Assembly: GCA_026398815.1 (NCBI GenBank)
Contig: JAPLSA010000018.1
Coordinates: forward strand, 58,893 to 122,892
Direction of reading: 5' to 3'
Source: Gammaproteobacteria bacterium
Lineage (GTDB): Bacteria; Pseudomonadota; Gammaproteobacteria; Nevskiales; Nevskiaceae
Length of the DNA: 64,000 bases
Positions 1 to 7,362 of the stretch are shown one piece after another. The notes under the pieces are model-generated. The model was not told where the DNA came from and searched no databases. It saw nothing but the letters and a program-made list of their open reading frames with translations. Positions within the stretch are counted from its first letter, which is position 1. Every line of letters starts with the position of its first letter. Both the position numbers and the translations under genes were made by a program.

Positions 1-761
1 TGCCGCGCACGGTCGGCCGCTACTCGCATCTGTGCATCCTCGACTGCACGCGCGACATCGGCCACGTCGTCGGCCATCACATCGACGTCGCCACGCCGGA
101 CGACGGCGACACCGCCGCCCGCGGCACCAACCTGTATTCGTTCACCTGGAATGCGTTCCTCGAATCGACGCAGTACGCGATGAACATGGAAGCCAATGCG
201 CTGCGCAAGAAGGGCAAGGCCCCGTACGGCATCAGCCATCGCCTGTGGCGCGCGCTGCTGGCGCTGGCGCTGTTCCACGGCGTGATCTTCCTGATCGGCG
301 GCCCGCTGGCCAACCTCGTGGCCTTGGGCGGCCAGATCATCGCCCGCTTCTGGGTCGAGTCGTTCAACTACTTCCAACACTACGGCGTGGTGCGCCTGAA
401 GGGCGCGCCGATCGGCCGCCGCCACCTGTGGAACCACCTCGGCTGGTTCAGCCGCGTGATGGCGTTCGAGATCACCAACCACGCCGACCATCACCTGAAC
501 TCGTATCAGGTCTATTACAAGCTGGTGCCGCACAAGGAAGCGATCACCATGCCGAGCGTGTTCGTCTGCTTCCTCGCCGCGCTGGTGCCGCCGCTCTGGC
601 ACAACATGATCATCAAGCCGGCGCTGAAGCGCTGGGACCTGGAGTTCGCGACCCGCGAGGAACGCGCGCTTGCCGCCGAGCAGAACCGCAAGGCCGGCTG
701 GCCGGACTGGCAGAACGAGCCGGGCGCCGAAGTCGGCCGCGCAGCAACGGTCGGCGTCTGA
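1..761 (+). CDS. AlkB/XylM-family membrane di-iron hydroxylase, C-terminal part (5' end outside window)
   Basis: The open frame runs in from the window edge (reading frame from base 3) to TGA at 759-761, so only the last ~250 residues are visible. Seen directly: the second histidine box (GHHIDVATPDDGD), the NYFQHYG motif and the last box NHADHH, in the order typical of AlkB/XylM non-heme di-iron hydroxylases. Hydrophobic stretches lie between the boxes. Family members hydroxylate terminal methyl groups of alkanes or of the side chains of methylarenes, using electrons from rubredoxin or a ferredoxin-reductase. The ending AGWPDW and the NYFQHYG form look more like the XylM/CymAa side than classical GPo1 AlkB, but the first histidine box is off-window and substrate cannot be assigned. 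The reductase at 43797-44867 is a possible partner. A strong terminator follows. Confidence 0.85.
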   Translation, partial: PRTVGRYSHLCILDCTRDIGHVVGHHIDVATPDDGDTAARGTNLYSFTWNAFLESTQYAMNMEANALRKKGKAPYGISHRLWRALLALALFHGVIFLIGGPLANLVALGGQIIARFWVESFNYFQHYGVVRLKGAPIGRRHLWNHLGWFSRVMAFEITNHADHHLNSYQVYYKLVPHKEAITMPSVFVCFLAALVPPLWHNMIIKPALKRWDLEFATREERALAAEQNRKAGWPDWQNEPGAEVGRAATVGV

Positions 762-776
762 TCCCGGCCTGATGCG

Positions 777-810
777 AAAAAGGCGGCGTCCTTCGGGACG
801 CCGCCTTTTT
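777..810. terminator. Bidirectional Rho-independent terminator
   Basis: A perfect inverted repeat with 15-bp arms (AAAAAGGCGGCGTCC) around a TTCG tetraloop, flanked by A5 and T5 runs. It sits between the convergent hydroxylase (+) and TetR (-) genes and can serve both. Confidence 0.95.
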
Positions 811-860
811 CATGTCCGCCGGAGGTTCCGGCGCTGCGGTACAAGCGCTGCTTTCGGGCT

Positions 861-1511
861 TCAGGATTTCTCGTCGGCGAAGATCGCGCTGGCGCAGATG
901 TCGGCCACCGCCTTGATCAGCCGTTCCAGCGCTTCGCCCTCGCGCAAGGGGCTGAAGCGGCCAAGGTAGGTGACGACGAACCAGGACAGCGCATCGGCCA
1001 CGTCATCGCCGGTGCCGGGCCGGCAGCCGCCGCTGCGGTTGACTGCTGCGATCGCGGCCCGGCAGCGGCCGCAGATGGTGTCCATCATCTTCTGGAACTG
1101 CTGGCCGAGCGCATCGTCCTGCCGGGCGCTGTCGGCGAACGCCGACAGGATCGCCCGATGCTTCCGGAACGTGCGGCTGACACCGACCATGGTCGTCTGC
1201 ATTTCCTCGCGCCGCGGCCGCTGGCCACCGGGATCGGGGCCCAGCCAGTTGCCGGCGCTGTCGACGATCTCGTCGGTGATCAGCGCCATCAGCCGGGCGA
1301 TCAGCTCGTTCTTGTCGCGGAAGTGCGAATAGAAGGTGCCGCGCGACATGCCGGCCTCGGCGGCCAGCTCCTCGACCGACAGCGACACATAACGCTGGCC
1401 CTGCTCCAGCATCCGCTCCATCGCCGCCAGCAGGCGCTCCTCGATGGTCAGCTTCTTGCCGCCATGCTTGGAACGGGTGCGGCGCGTGGGACGGGGTGCA
1501 ATCGGCAGCAT
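861..1511 (-). CDS. TetR-family transcriptional regulator
   Basis: 216 aa from an ATG. The N-terminal helix-turn-helix is clear at about residues 45-75 (VEELAAEAGMSRGTFYSHF), followed by a helical ligand-binding half unlike that of the neighbouring TetR. It ends against a terminator shared with the hydroxylase gene and lies 57 bp downstream of the next TetR gene, in the same direction, so the two may be co-transcribed. The N-terminus is basic (RPTRRTRSKHGGKK), common before TetR DNA-binding domains. Ligand and targets are unknown. It is the second-best candidate for binding the palindromes described at 2318 and elsewhere. Confidence 0.9.
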   Translation of the reverse strand: MLPIAPRPTRRTRSKHGGKKLTIEERLLAAMERMLEQGQRYVSLSVEELAAEAGMSRGTFYSHFRDKNELIARLMALITDEIVDSAGNWLGPDPGGQRPRREEMQTTMVGVSRTFRKHRAILSAFADSARQDDALGQQFQKMMDTICGRCRAAIAAVNRSGGCRPGTGDDVADALSWFVVTYLGRFSPLREGEALERLIKAVADICASAIFADEKS

Positions 1512-1568
1512 TCGGCTTTTCGTCAGGCGGGCGGACAGACAACGCGAGTGTAGCGTCCGCAGCCCGCT

Positions 1569-2255
1569 TCAGGCCGTCTTGCGCCAGGCCCGGGTGAACA
1601 GCGTGACCAGCGATTCCACCCAGCGACGCCGGCTTGCCGGATGCCGTCCGGGTGTCAGCAGCACATAGCGGCCGGCGCCGCTGGCCAGCCCGGAAATCTG
1701 CGCCGCCGCGTCGTACGGCGAATCGAGATCGACCTGCCCGGCATCCTTGAGCCGCTGCAGGTAGGCCACCAGCGGCGCCGACACCTGCGCGGAATCGTCG
1801 AGCATCGCCCGCCCCAGCTTCGGGAAACGGCCGGCCTCGGCGATCACCATCCGCATCACCGCCAGGTACTCCGGATGCGTGTAGCCGTCGTAAAGCTTGC
1901 TGATGATCTGCCGCAACGCGGCTTCCAGCGGCACGCCGGCATCGGCCACCGTTCCCAGCCGCTCGCGGACGCCCAGCTGGGCGCGCCGCGCCACTTCGAC
2001 GAACAGCTGCTCCTTGCTTTCGTAATGCCGGTACAGCGTGATCTTGGCGACGCCGGCCGCGCGTGCGATGCCCGCCATGCTGGCGGCCTCGAAGCCGCGG
2101 GCGATGAATACCGACAACGCGGCGTCGAGGATGGCCTTGCGCAAGGCCTCGCCTTCTTCCCGCGTCGGCCGGCCACGGGTCCGGCGTTGCACGCCCGCTA
2201 TGGCCTGGCTGTCGATCGGTGGGGGAGCGGCCGTCATGGCGTGATCATGCGACAT
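1569..2255 (-). CDS. TetR/AcrR-family regulator, candidate master regulator of the palindrome regulon
   Basis: 228 aa from ATG at 2255; an in-frame upstream GTG (2276) and a downstream ATG (2237) are alternatives and no start has a convincing Shine-Dalgarno. The helix-turn-helix is MAGIARAAGVAKITLYRHYE. The C-terminal half resembles AcrR-type C-terminal domains (GVRERLGTV...LEAALRQIISKLYDG). The gene is divergent from the DECR-like SDR at 2359, and a palindrome (2318-2329) lies between them, the classic arrangement for a self-regulating TetR repressor. The same palindrome precedes several catabolic genes in this window, so I infer that this protein controls them, probably with an acyl-CoA or ring-derived CoA ester as effector. 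Confidence 0.88.
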   Translation of the reverse strand: MSHDHAMTAAPPPIDSQAIAGVQRRTRGRPTREEGEALRKAILDAALSVFIARGFEAASMAGIARAAGVAKITLYRHYESKEQLFVEVARRAQLGVRERLGTVADAGVPLEAALRQIISKLYDGYTHPEYLAVMRMVIAEAGRFPKLGRAMLDDSAQVSAPLVAYLQRLKDAGQVDLDSPYDAAAQISGLASGAGRYVLLTPGRHPASRRRWVESLVTLFTRAWRKTA

Positions 2256-2317
2256 CGCGCGGCGCCGCCGCAGCACTCATTGCGAGGCATCGCATTGAAG
2301 CGTCGCCGCGAATATCG

Positions 2318-2329
2318 TATGGTGCCATA
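2318..2329. promoter_or_regulatory. Palindromic operator O1 (TATGGTGCCATA)
   Basis: A 12-bp near-perfect palindrome in the 103-bp gap between the TetR gene (-) and the DECR-like SDR (+), ending 29 bp before the SDR start codon, where a repressor would overlap promoter or transcript start. The wider sequence ATCGTATGGTGCCATAT occurs again exactly at site O4. Confidence 0.7.
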
Positions 2330-2358
2330 TCAATTAACCCCACCCGCAGGAACTGAAC

Positions 2359-3252
2359 ATGGCGCTTTACTCGTCGGATGCACTGGCTGGCAAACGCATC
2401 CTCGTCACCGGCGGCGGCACCGGCCTCGGCAAGGGCATGGCGAGACATTTCGCGGCGCTCGGTGCCCACGTCCACCTCTGGGGGCGGCGCATCGACGTGC
2501 TGGAGGCCGCCGCCGCCGAAATCAATGCCGAACACGCCAGCCCGCGCGCCTTCGTGCAGACCGTCGACATCCGCAAGGCCGAGCTGGTCGATGCCGCGGT
2601 CGGCGAGATCTTCGAGAAGTTCGGCCCGCTGACCGGCCTGGTCAACAACGCCGCCGCCAACTTCATCGCCCCGACCAAGGACTTGTCGCCGCGCGGCTTC
2701 GAGGCCATCACCTCGACAGTGATGAACGGCGGCTTCTTCACCACCCACGCGGTGGCCAAGCGCTGGATCGCGCAGGGCTTGCCGGGCTCGGTGGTGTCGA
2801 CCCTGGTGACCTGGATCTGGACCGGCTCGGCCTATGTGGTGCCGAGCGCGATGGCCAAAGCGGCGATCAATGCGATGACCATGTCGCTGGCCGTGGAGTG
2901 GGCGAAGTACGGCATCCGCCTGAACGCCGTGGCGCCGGGCCCGTTCCCGACCGAGTACGCCTGGCAGATGCTGTCGCCGACCGGCGACGCTGCGGTCGGC
3001 GCGACGCAGGCCGACGAAGTGCCGGCTGGCCGCTACGGCCGGATCGAGGAACTGGGCAACCTGATGACCCTGCTGATGAGCGATGGCGCCGACTACATCA
3101 CCGGCGAAACCATCTGCATCGACGGCGGCCATCATCTGGCTGCGCCCTCGACCTTCGCCGGCCTGAACAAGCTCGACGACGCAGCCTGGGCCAAGATCAG
3201 GGAAGCGGCGCAGGCCGCGACCCAGGCCAGCAAGGCCCAGCGCTCGGTCTGA
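2359..3252 (+). CDS. SDR oxidoreductase, 2,4-dienoyl-CoA reductase (DECR1)-like
   Basis: 297 aa, ATG preceded by GCAGGAAC. The Rossmann motif GGGTGLG is at residues 18-24, NNAAANF at 96-102, and the segment GSAYVVPSAMAK ending at K167 matches the displaced active site of mitochondrial/peroxisomal 2,4-dienoyl-CoA reductases rather than a standard YxxxK SDR. Family members reduce 2,4-dienoyl-CoA to 3-enoyl-CoA with NADPH so that unsaturated chains or rings can enter beta-oxidation. Oddity: the position corresponding to the human catalytic Tyr199 (15 residues before the Lys) is W152, while S163 and K167 are kept; Y159 might substitute. It lies directly downstream of operator O1 and probably forms a short operon with the molybdenum enzyme behind it, although a terminator-like hairpin separates them. 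Confidence 0.82.
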   Translation: MALYSSDALAGKRILVTGGGTGLGKGMARHFAALGAHVHLWGRRIDVLEAAAAEINAEHASPRAFVQTVDIRKAELVDAAVGEIFEKFGPLTGLVNNAAANFIAPTKDLSPRGFEAITSTVMNGGFFTTHAVAKRWIAQGLPGSVVSTLVTWIWTGSAYVVPSAMAKAAINAMTMSLAVEWAKYGIRLNAVAPGPFPTEYAWQMLSPTGDAAVGATQADEVPAGRYGRIEELGNLMTLLMSDGADYITGETICIDGGHHLAAPSTFAGLNKLDDAAWAKIREAAQAATQASKAQRSV

Positions 3253-3279
3253 AGCCGAGCCGGAGCAAGCACGCCGACC

Positions 3280-3311
3280 AGCCGCCTCGCACGCCGTGCC
3301 AGGCGGCTTTT
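3280..3311 (+). terminator. Hairpin with T-run after the SDR gene
   Basis: Arms AGCCGCC / GGCGGCT with a 15-base loop, followed by TTTT. The short stem and long loop suggest a weak or partial terminator between the SDR and the molybdopterin enzyme. Confidence 0.55.
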
Positions 3312-3411
3312 CCACTTGTAGAGTCGCCGTCGCGGCCACTGCCGCAAACCGCCACGCCCGGCAGCAGCACAGACCAGAACAGGCGGACGGGCACGCCACC
3401 GAGGAGCGCAC

Positions 3412-5613
3412 ATGAACGCCTTGCACGACAGCGCCGCAAGCCCCGCGACCATCGAACGGAAAACCTTCTGCGGCATCTGCGAGGCCGCCTGCGGCATCAT
3501 CGTCACCGTCCAGGGCGACGCGGTACTGAAGATCCGTGGCGACGTCGACCACCCGAATTCGAAGGGCTTCCTGTGCCCGAAGGGAGCGGCGTTCGGCGCC
3601 GTGCGCGACGACCCCGACCGCGTGCTGCAGCCGCTGCAGCGGCAAGCCGATGGCGGCTTCGTGCCGGTCAGCTGGGATGCGGCGCTCGACGACATCGGCG
3701 CCCGGCTGCGCGGCATCATCCGGCGCCACGGCCGGGAGTCGATCGGCGTCCACCTCGGCAATCCGAACGGCTGGAACTACGGCGCCTTCATGTGGCTGCT
3801 GGGCATGGCCGCCGCGCTGAAGACCAAGCACCTGTACACGGCCTCGTCGGTCGACATCAACAACTACTGGGTGGTCGGCGAACTGCTCTACGGCCACAAC
3901 CTGGTGACGCCGTTCCCGGACATCGCCCACACGCAGTTCTTGATCGTGCTCGGCGCCAATCCAGTGGTCACCCACGGCAGCATGATGACCGCCGGCCGGG
4001 TCAAGGAGCAGATGGCGGCCATCGTCGAACGCGGCGGCAGAGTGGTGGTGATCGACCCGCGCCGTTCGGAGACCGCCGCGCAGTTCGAATGGCAGCCGAT
4101 GCGCCCGGACGGCGATCCCTGGCTGCTGGCCGGCATGCTGAAGACGATCCTCGACGAAGGCCTGGCGGATACCGCCGCGCTGCATCGGCAGACCCGCGAT
4201 GCCGACGCGCTGCCGGCGCTGCTGGCCACCGTCAGCGGCGATCGGGTGGCGGCCGAAACCGGCATCGCCTGGGCCGAGGTGCAGGCGCTGGCGCGCGCCT
4301 TCGCCGCCGCGCCGGCTGCGGCGCTGTACGGCCGCTGCGGCGCTTCGCTTGGGCCGTTCTCGACCCTGACCAATTACCTGATCAACCTGCTGAACATCGT
4401 CACCGGCAACCTCGACAAGCGCGGCGGCATGGTGTTCGGCCAGCCGATGCTCGACACCGAGGGCTTCACCCGGCTGTTCGGCATCAACGGTTACGACCGC
4501 TGGCGCACGCGCGTCGACGGCATTCCGGAAGTGATGGGCACCTCGCCGCTGGCCACCCTGCCGCGCGAGATCCGCACGCCGGGCAAGGGCCAGCTGCGGG
4601 CGCTGCTGATCGCCTCCGGCAACATCGCCACCACGTCCTGCGCGTCGGGTGATGTCGGGGCCGCGCTGGACGAGCTGGACCTGCTGATCTCGCTCGATCC
4701 CTACATCACCGAAACCAGCCAGCGCGCCCACTACATCCTGCCGCCGACCTTGTGGCTGGAGCGCGACGGCATGCCGATCTTCAGCCAGATGCACGCCGCC
4801 GTGCCGTACGCGCAGTGGACGCCAGCCAGCGTGGCGCCGCGCGGCGAAGCGCGTGACGACTGGTGGATCATCGACGAGATCTGCAAGCGCATCGGCCTGG
4901 TGCCGTCGGCCTCGCGCGCCGCGCAGTGGCTAGGCAAGCTTGGCATCCGCCTGACACCGGCCACCGCCGTCGACCTGTTCATGCGCCTCGGCAGCGCCGG
5001 CGACCGTTTCGGCCTGAAAGCCGGCATCAGCCGCCGGCGGCTGTTCGAGCGCACCAGCGGCGTGGCCCTGGCCGATGTGCCGGCGGTCGGCGTCAGCCGC
5101 CAGCGCGTGCACCATCCCGGCGGCCTGATTCCGTTGCGGCAGCCGCTGATGACGGCCGAGATGGCGCGTCTGGTCGCCCGCCCGACAAGCCATGACCCGG
5201 CCTACCCGCTGCAGCTGGTGTCGATCCGCGAACTGCGCTCGCAGAACAGCTGGCTGCACAACGTGCCGAAGCTGACACCAGGCGACCGCCGGCCGCACCT
5301 GCGCGTGCATCCGGACGATGCGCGGGCGCTGGCGCTGCAGGATGGCGACGAGGCGGCGATCACCTCGCCGTGGGGCGAGATCACGGTGCCGGTGACCATC
5401 AGCGACGAGATGATGTCCGGCACCGTGGCGCTGCCGCACAGCTGGGGCCATGCCGGCGGCTGGCGGCGCGCGGTGGCGATCGGCGGCGGCCGCTACAACG
5501 ATCTGACCTCCAACGCCGCGACCGAAATCGACCTGCCGTCCGGCAACGCGGTGCTGAACGGCCTGCGGGTGCGGGTGGCCCGGCGCAACGTGGCGCTGGC
5601 GGCGGCCAGCTGA
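3412..5613 (+). CDS. Molybdopterin-dependent oxidoreductase, DMSO-reductase superfamily
   Basis: 733 aa, ATG with GAGGAG 7 nt upstream. An N-terminal [4Fe-4S] site is visible: C20, C23, C27 and C55 (CGICEAACGI ... CPKG). A molybdopterin-binding body follows, with GANPVVTHGS near 181-190 and a C-terminal molydopterin-dinucleotide-binding domain (HPDDARALALQDGD). There is no Tat or Sec signal, so it is probably cytoplasmic. The likely metal-ligand region HLYTASSVDINNYW has serines instead of the Cys/Sec of formate dehydrogenases. No electron-transfer or membrane subunit gene adjoins it, so its redox partner is unknown. The substrate cannot be named; placement after a CoA-ester reductase hints at a catabolic role. 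Confidence 0.85.
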   Translation: MNALHDSAASPATIERKTFCGICEAACGIIVTVQGDAVLKIRGDVDHPNSKGFLCPKGAAFGAVRDDPDRVLQPLQRQADGGFVPVSWDAALDDIGARLRGIIRRHGRESIGVHLGNPNGWNYGAFMWLLGMAAALKTKHLYTASSVDINNYWVVGELLYGHNLVTPFPDIAHTQFLIVLGANPVVTHGSMMTAGRVKEQMAAIVERGGRVVVIDPRRSETAAQFEWQPMRPDGDPWLLAGMLKTILDEGLADTAALHRQTRDADALPALLATVSGDRVAAETGIAWAEVQALARAFAAAPAAALYGRCGASLGPFSTLTNYLINLLNIVTGNLDKRGGMVFGQPMLDTEGFTRLFGINGYDRWRTRVDGIPEVMGTSPLATLPREIRTPGKGQLRALLIASGNIATTSCASGDVGAALDELDLLISLDPYITETSQRAHYILPPTLWLERDGMPIFSQMHAAVPYAQWTPASVAPRGEARDDWWIIDEICKRIGLVPSASRAAQWLGKLGIRLTPATAVDLFMRLGSAGDRFGLKAGISRRRLFERTSGVALADVPAVGVSRQRVHHPGGLIPLRQPLMTAEMARLVARPTSHDPAYPLQLVSIRELRSQNSWLHNVPKLTPGDRRPHLRVHPDDARALALQDGDEAAITSPWGEITVPVTISDEMMSGTVALPHSWGHAGGWRRAVAIGGGRYNDLTSNAATEIDLPSGNAVLNGLRVRVARRNVALAAAS

Positions 5614-5635
5614 GGGCCGCAGCGACAAACGGGAA

Positions 5636-5908
5636 TCAGGCCGCCAGCGGCGGCGTCGACAGGTAGATGCCGACGATCGCCGCCGTCGCCAGCAGCACCC
5701 AGGCTTCGAAGATCAGCCGCCACGGCCGTGGCGCCTGCTTCAGCTCCATGAAGTGGAGCAGCACCAGGCGCACCTTGAAAGCGGCGATCGCGAAGATCGC
5801 CACGGTGCCGACACGCGCCGAGAAGCCGTCCTTGGACAGCCACCAGGTGGTGGCGATGGTCGCCGCCATCAGGAACAGCCAGACGAGGGTCGTGGACTGA
5901 CGGACCAT
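5636..5908 (-). CDS. Cytochrome c oxidase subunit IV / NorF-like small membrane protein
   Basis: 90 aa from ATG at 5908; a longer in-frame start at 5992 would overlap the upstream gene by 76 bp and is unlikely. Three hydrophobic segments and the motif FKVRLVLLHFMELKQAP match the prokaryotic COX4 family, whose small members (NorF, CoxD) accompany subunit III-like proteins. It starts 8 bp after the upstream gene stops, so the two are co-translated. No catalytic heme-copper subunit I is encoded in the window. Confidence 0.8.
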   Translation of the reverse strand: MVRQSTTLVWLFLMAATIATTWWLSKDGFSARVGTVAIFAIAAFKVRLVLLHFMELKQAPRPWRLIFEAWVLLATAAIVGIYLSTPPLAA

Positions 5909-5916
5909 GGCGGTGC

Positions 5917-6501
5917 TCAGCGCAGCAGGTACAGCAGCGGAAACAGCACGATCCACAGCAGATCGACCATGTGCCAGTAGCTGGCGCCACATTCCAGCAC
6001 CACGCAGTTACCACGACTGAAACGCCGTGCCCGGGCCTGCTTCCACAGCACGATCAGCAGGATGTTGCCGGCCAGCACATGCAGCAGGTGCAGCCCGGTC
6101 AGCGTGTAGTAGTACATGTAGAAATCATTGGTCAGCATCGAGATGCCGGCCTTGATCTTGCCGCCGTACTCCAGCGCCTTGGACACCATGAACGCCACGC
6201 CGAGCAGGAAGGCGCCGGCGATCAGATGCGGTACCCGCGCCAGCGCATCGCGCTTGACCGCTTCCACCGCCAGCACCACGCACCAGGAGCTGGTCAGCAG
6301 GATCAGCGTGTTGATGCCGCCGAAGTTGATGTCCAGCGTCTGCCGCGACGCCTCGAAGACCGGCGTCGCTTCCTGCCGGCCGAGCATGAACGACACGAAC
6401 AGCAGTGCGAAGAAGCACATGTCGGCGGCGATGAACACCCAGACGCCTTCCACCCCTGGAAGGCGTCTGGCGGCTTCGGCATCTTCGCGGACGGTGGCCA
6501 T
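5917..6501 (-). CDS. Cytochrome c oxidase subunit III / NorE-family membrane protein
   Basis: 194 aa with about five transmembrane segments. The start VEGVWVFIAADMCFFALLF and the later YYTLTGLHLLHVLAGN are typical of COX3/NorE proteins. Length near 190 aa fits NorE or short CoxIII. It forms a pair with the COX4-like gene 8 bp downstream, an arrangement usual for norEF, but norCB and other oxidase genes are absent. It follows the lipase gene by 18 bp at the end of the lipid operon, so it is probably read from the same transcript. Its role there is unclear. Confidence 0.85.
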   Translation of the reverse strand: MATVREDAEAARRLPGVEGVWVFIAADMCFFALLFVSFMLGRQEATPVFEASRQTLDINFGGINTLILLTSSWCVVLAVEAVKRDALARVPHLIAGAFLLGVAFMVSKALEYGGKIKAGISMLTNDFYMYYYTLTGLHLLHVLAGNILLIVLWKQARARRFSRGNCVVLECGASYWHMVDLLWIVLFPLLYLLR

Positions 6502-6519
6502 GGTCAGGCGCGTCGCGGC

Positions 6520-7362
6520 TCAGGCCGCCAGACGCGGCTGCAGCCAGCCGGTCAGGTCCTTGAACACCCGCGCGCGATCGGCCGGCAGTTCGTTGAAGAT
6601 CTCGTGGTACAGGCCGTCGTAGACCTTCAGGGTCTTGTCAGGCGAGGAAATCCGCTCGAACACCATGCGGCTGCCGGCCACGCCCGCCAGCTTGTCGTCG
6701 CTGCCGTGCAGCAGCAGCGTCGGCACCGAGATCACCGGCAGCATCGCCGGCACGATCTCGACGAAGCGCACGATCTCTGCCAGCGTCCGCACCGGCACCT
6801 TGCCGTGCGCATTGAGCGGATCGCCGGCGTACTTGGCGACCTCGTCCGGATCGCGGCTGACCAGGCTCGGGTCGACCTGGAACATGCCGAGCTTCGGCGC
6901 GAACGAGGCCAGCGTCTTGGCGATCACCCCGAGCAGCGGCGGCGCACCGGCCAGCGCCACGGCCGGGCCGGACAGGATCAGGCCTTCGAGCTTGCTGCCG
7001 TGCTTGATCGCATAGCTCAGCGACAGCGCGCCGCCCATGCTGTGGCCGAGCAGGAACAGCGGCACCGCCGGCTGCAGCCGGCGGGCGCGGTCGATCAGGG
7101 TGTCGAGATCGGCCACAGCGTTGCTGAACTTGTCGATCAGCGTCCGCGCGCCGCCGGACTTGCCATGGCCGCGATGGTCGATCGCGTGCACCACGCAGCC
7201 GAGACCGACCAGCTGCGTCGCCACTTCCCGGTAGCGCCCGCCGTGCTCGCCGAGGCCGTGGGCGATCACCACGGTCGCCTTCGGCGCGCCGGACGGCGCC
7301 CAGGTCTGGAAGTGGATGCGGATCTTGTTGACGCCGTCGAAATGACCTTCGCTGTGTTTCAT
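6520..7362 (-). CDS. Monoacylglycerol lipase / lysophospholipase-type alpha/beta hydrolase
   Basis: 280 aa. The Serine aminopeptidase S33 (Hydrolase_4) pattern is plain: oxyanion segment IAHGLGEHGGRY at 33-44, nucleophile S108 in GHSMGG, and a downstream LLLHGSDDKLAG stretch carrying the acidic residue. No signal peptide is seen. The start codon overlaps the stop of the wax-ester synthase gene (ATGA, 7359-7362), so translation is coupled. A lipase beside an acyltransferase that makes wax esters or triacylglycerol suggests turnover of stored neutral lipid or monoacylglycerol. Confidence 0.88.
   Translation of the reverse strand: MKHSEGHFDGVNKIRIHFQTWAPSGAPKATVVIAHGLGEHGGRYREVATQLVGLGCVVHAIDHRGHGKSGGARTLIDKFSNAVADLDTLIDRARRLQPAVPLFLLGHSMGGALSLSYAIKHGSKLEGLILSGPAVALAGAPPLLGVIAKTLASFAPKLGMFQVDPSLVSRDPDEVAKYAGDPLNAHGKVPVRTLAEIVRFVEIVPAMLPVISVPTLLLHGSDDKLAGVAGSRMVFERISSPDKTLKVYDGLYHEIFNELPADRARVFKDLTGWLQPRLAA

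Noticed and set aside
1641..4794. Very long overlapping open frames on both strands (about 1003 aa + and 849 aa -)
   Set aside because: They are high-GC shadow frames: Arg/Gly/His-rich, without domain patterns, and antisense or out of frame to the clear SDR and molybdopterin enzyme genes.
3412..5613. Calling the molybdopterin enzyme a formate dehydrogenase or nitrate reductase
   Set aside because: The Cys/Sec ligand position of those families is not evident, and no partner subunits are encoded nearby.
5636..6501. A complete terminal oxidase or nitric oxide reductase locus
   Set aside because: Only subunit III/IV-like genes occur; the catalytic heme-copper subunit and cytochrome c subunit are absent.
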